Assembly (NCBI GenBank): GCA_021806125.1
Contig: JAJZYC010000111.1
Coordinates: 1-5,124 of the forward strand
Source: a bacterium
Lineage (GTDB): Bacteria; SZUA-79; Acidulodesulfobacterales; Acidulodesulfobacteraceae
DNA: 5,124 nt
Reading direction: 5' to 3'
Every line of letters begins with the position of its first letter. Position 1 is the first letter of the stretch. Below are positions 4,864-5,124 of the stretch, in pieces. Position numbers and translations under genes: made by a program. The notes beneath the pieces are model-generated. The model had not been told where the DNA came from and did no database searches. It saw nothing but the letters and a program-made list of their open reading frames with translations.

Positions 4864-5124
4864 TTAAATCATCAAACTTTCTAATTCCTTAACAGCCGAA
4901 ACGGAATTTACGGACAGAACATCCGCATTTTTATCTATCCTTTTAATTAATCCGCTCAAAACATTAGATGGTCCTACCTCGATAAATTTAGAAACCCCGG
5001 ATATTTTTTCCATATTAACGATAATATCTTTCCACATAACGGGGGAAACTATCTGCTCCAGAAGAAGCCTTACCGCATCGTCTTTCCTGGAATAATTCAG
5101 CGAGGCGGCATTGGAAAATATATC
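4864..5124 (-). CDS. fabD: Malonyl-CoA:ACP transacylase C-terminus, partial
   Basis: The last 86 codons of a gene that enters from the high-coordinate edge. FabD moves the malonyl group from CoA to ACP to make the extender unit. The visible part begins DIFSNAAS, corresponding to the SNV/SNA segment of FabD, continues with LLLEQIVSPVMWKDII (20-35 of the fragment; family L-x-x-Q-x-x-SPVRW), then FIEVGPSNVLSGLIKRID (47-64), the conserved F-x-E-x-GP-x-x-VL-x-GL-x-K motif. The Arg usual in SPVRW is Met here (SPVMW), a modest variation. The catalytic GHSLGE Ser and the distal His lie outside the window. The gene ends in tandem stops, TAA TAA (4866-4861), 17 nt before fabG. Its place directly before fabG and acpP supports the call; the fragment alone could also fit an acyltransferase domain of a larger synthase. 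Confidence 0.93.
   Translation of the reverse strand, partial: DIFSNAASLNYSRKDDAVRLLLEQIVSPVMWKDIIVNMEKISGVSKFIEVGPSNVLSGLIKRIDKNADVLSVNSVSAVKELESLMI

Overview
The window carries one co-directional run of housekeeping genes, all on the minus strand. In transcription order, from high to low coordinates, these are: fabD (3' end only), fabG, acpP, fabF, rpiB, glyA, nrdR and ribD (5' end only). The order fabD-fabG-acpP-fabF-rpiB-glyA-nrdR-ribD is the one I associate with former Deltaproteobacteria (Geobacter-like Desulfobacterota). The base composition is AT-leaning, with many TTA, ATA and AAA codons, so I infer an AT-rich member of that broad group rather than Geobacter itself. The genus cannot be read from this window.

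Region by region. 4039-5124: fabD C-terminus, fabG, then a 55-nt spacer that holds a perfect 15-bp dyad and an unusually strong Shine-Dalgarno sequence for acpP. 2524-4038: acpP and fabF. Together these four genes give malonyl loading (FabD), the acyl carrier (AcpP), condensation (FabF) and ketoreduction (FabG) of type II fatty acid synthesis. 782-2516: rpiB (ribose-5-phosphate isomerase B) and glyA (serine hydroxymethyltransferase), which supply pentose phosphates and one-carbon units. 308-766: nrdR, the ATP/dATP-sensing repressor of ribonucleotide reductase genes. 1-118: start of ribD, riboflavin synthesis. The gaps from fabD to nrdR are 17, 55, 24, 7, 37 and 15 nt, which fits a single operon.

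The exception is the 189-nt gap between nrdR and ribD (119-307). It is filled with mobile or repetitive DNA. At 181-268 there is a nested inverted repeat made of two hairpin units facing each other. At about 269-311 there is a hairpin plus GTTCAC end that looks like the right end of an IS200/IS605-family (TnpB/IS1341-type) element, lying on the plus strand. The stop codon of nrdR falls inside that end. No transposase gene, tnpB or left end is in the window.

I see no new system. The only accessory signal is this intergenic insertion scar and its effect on the end of nrdR and the link to ribD.
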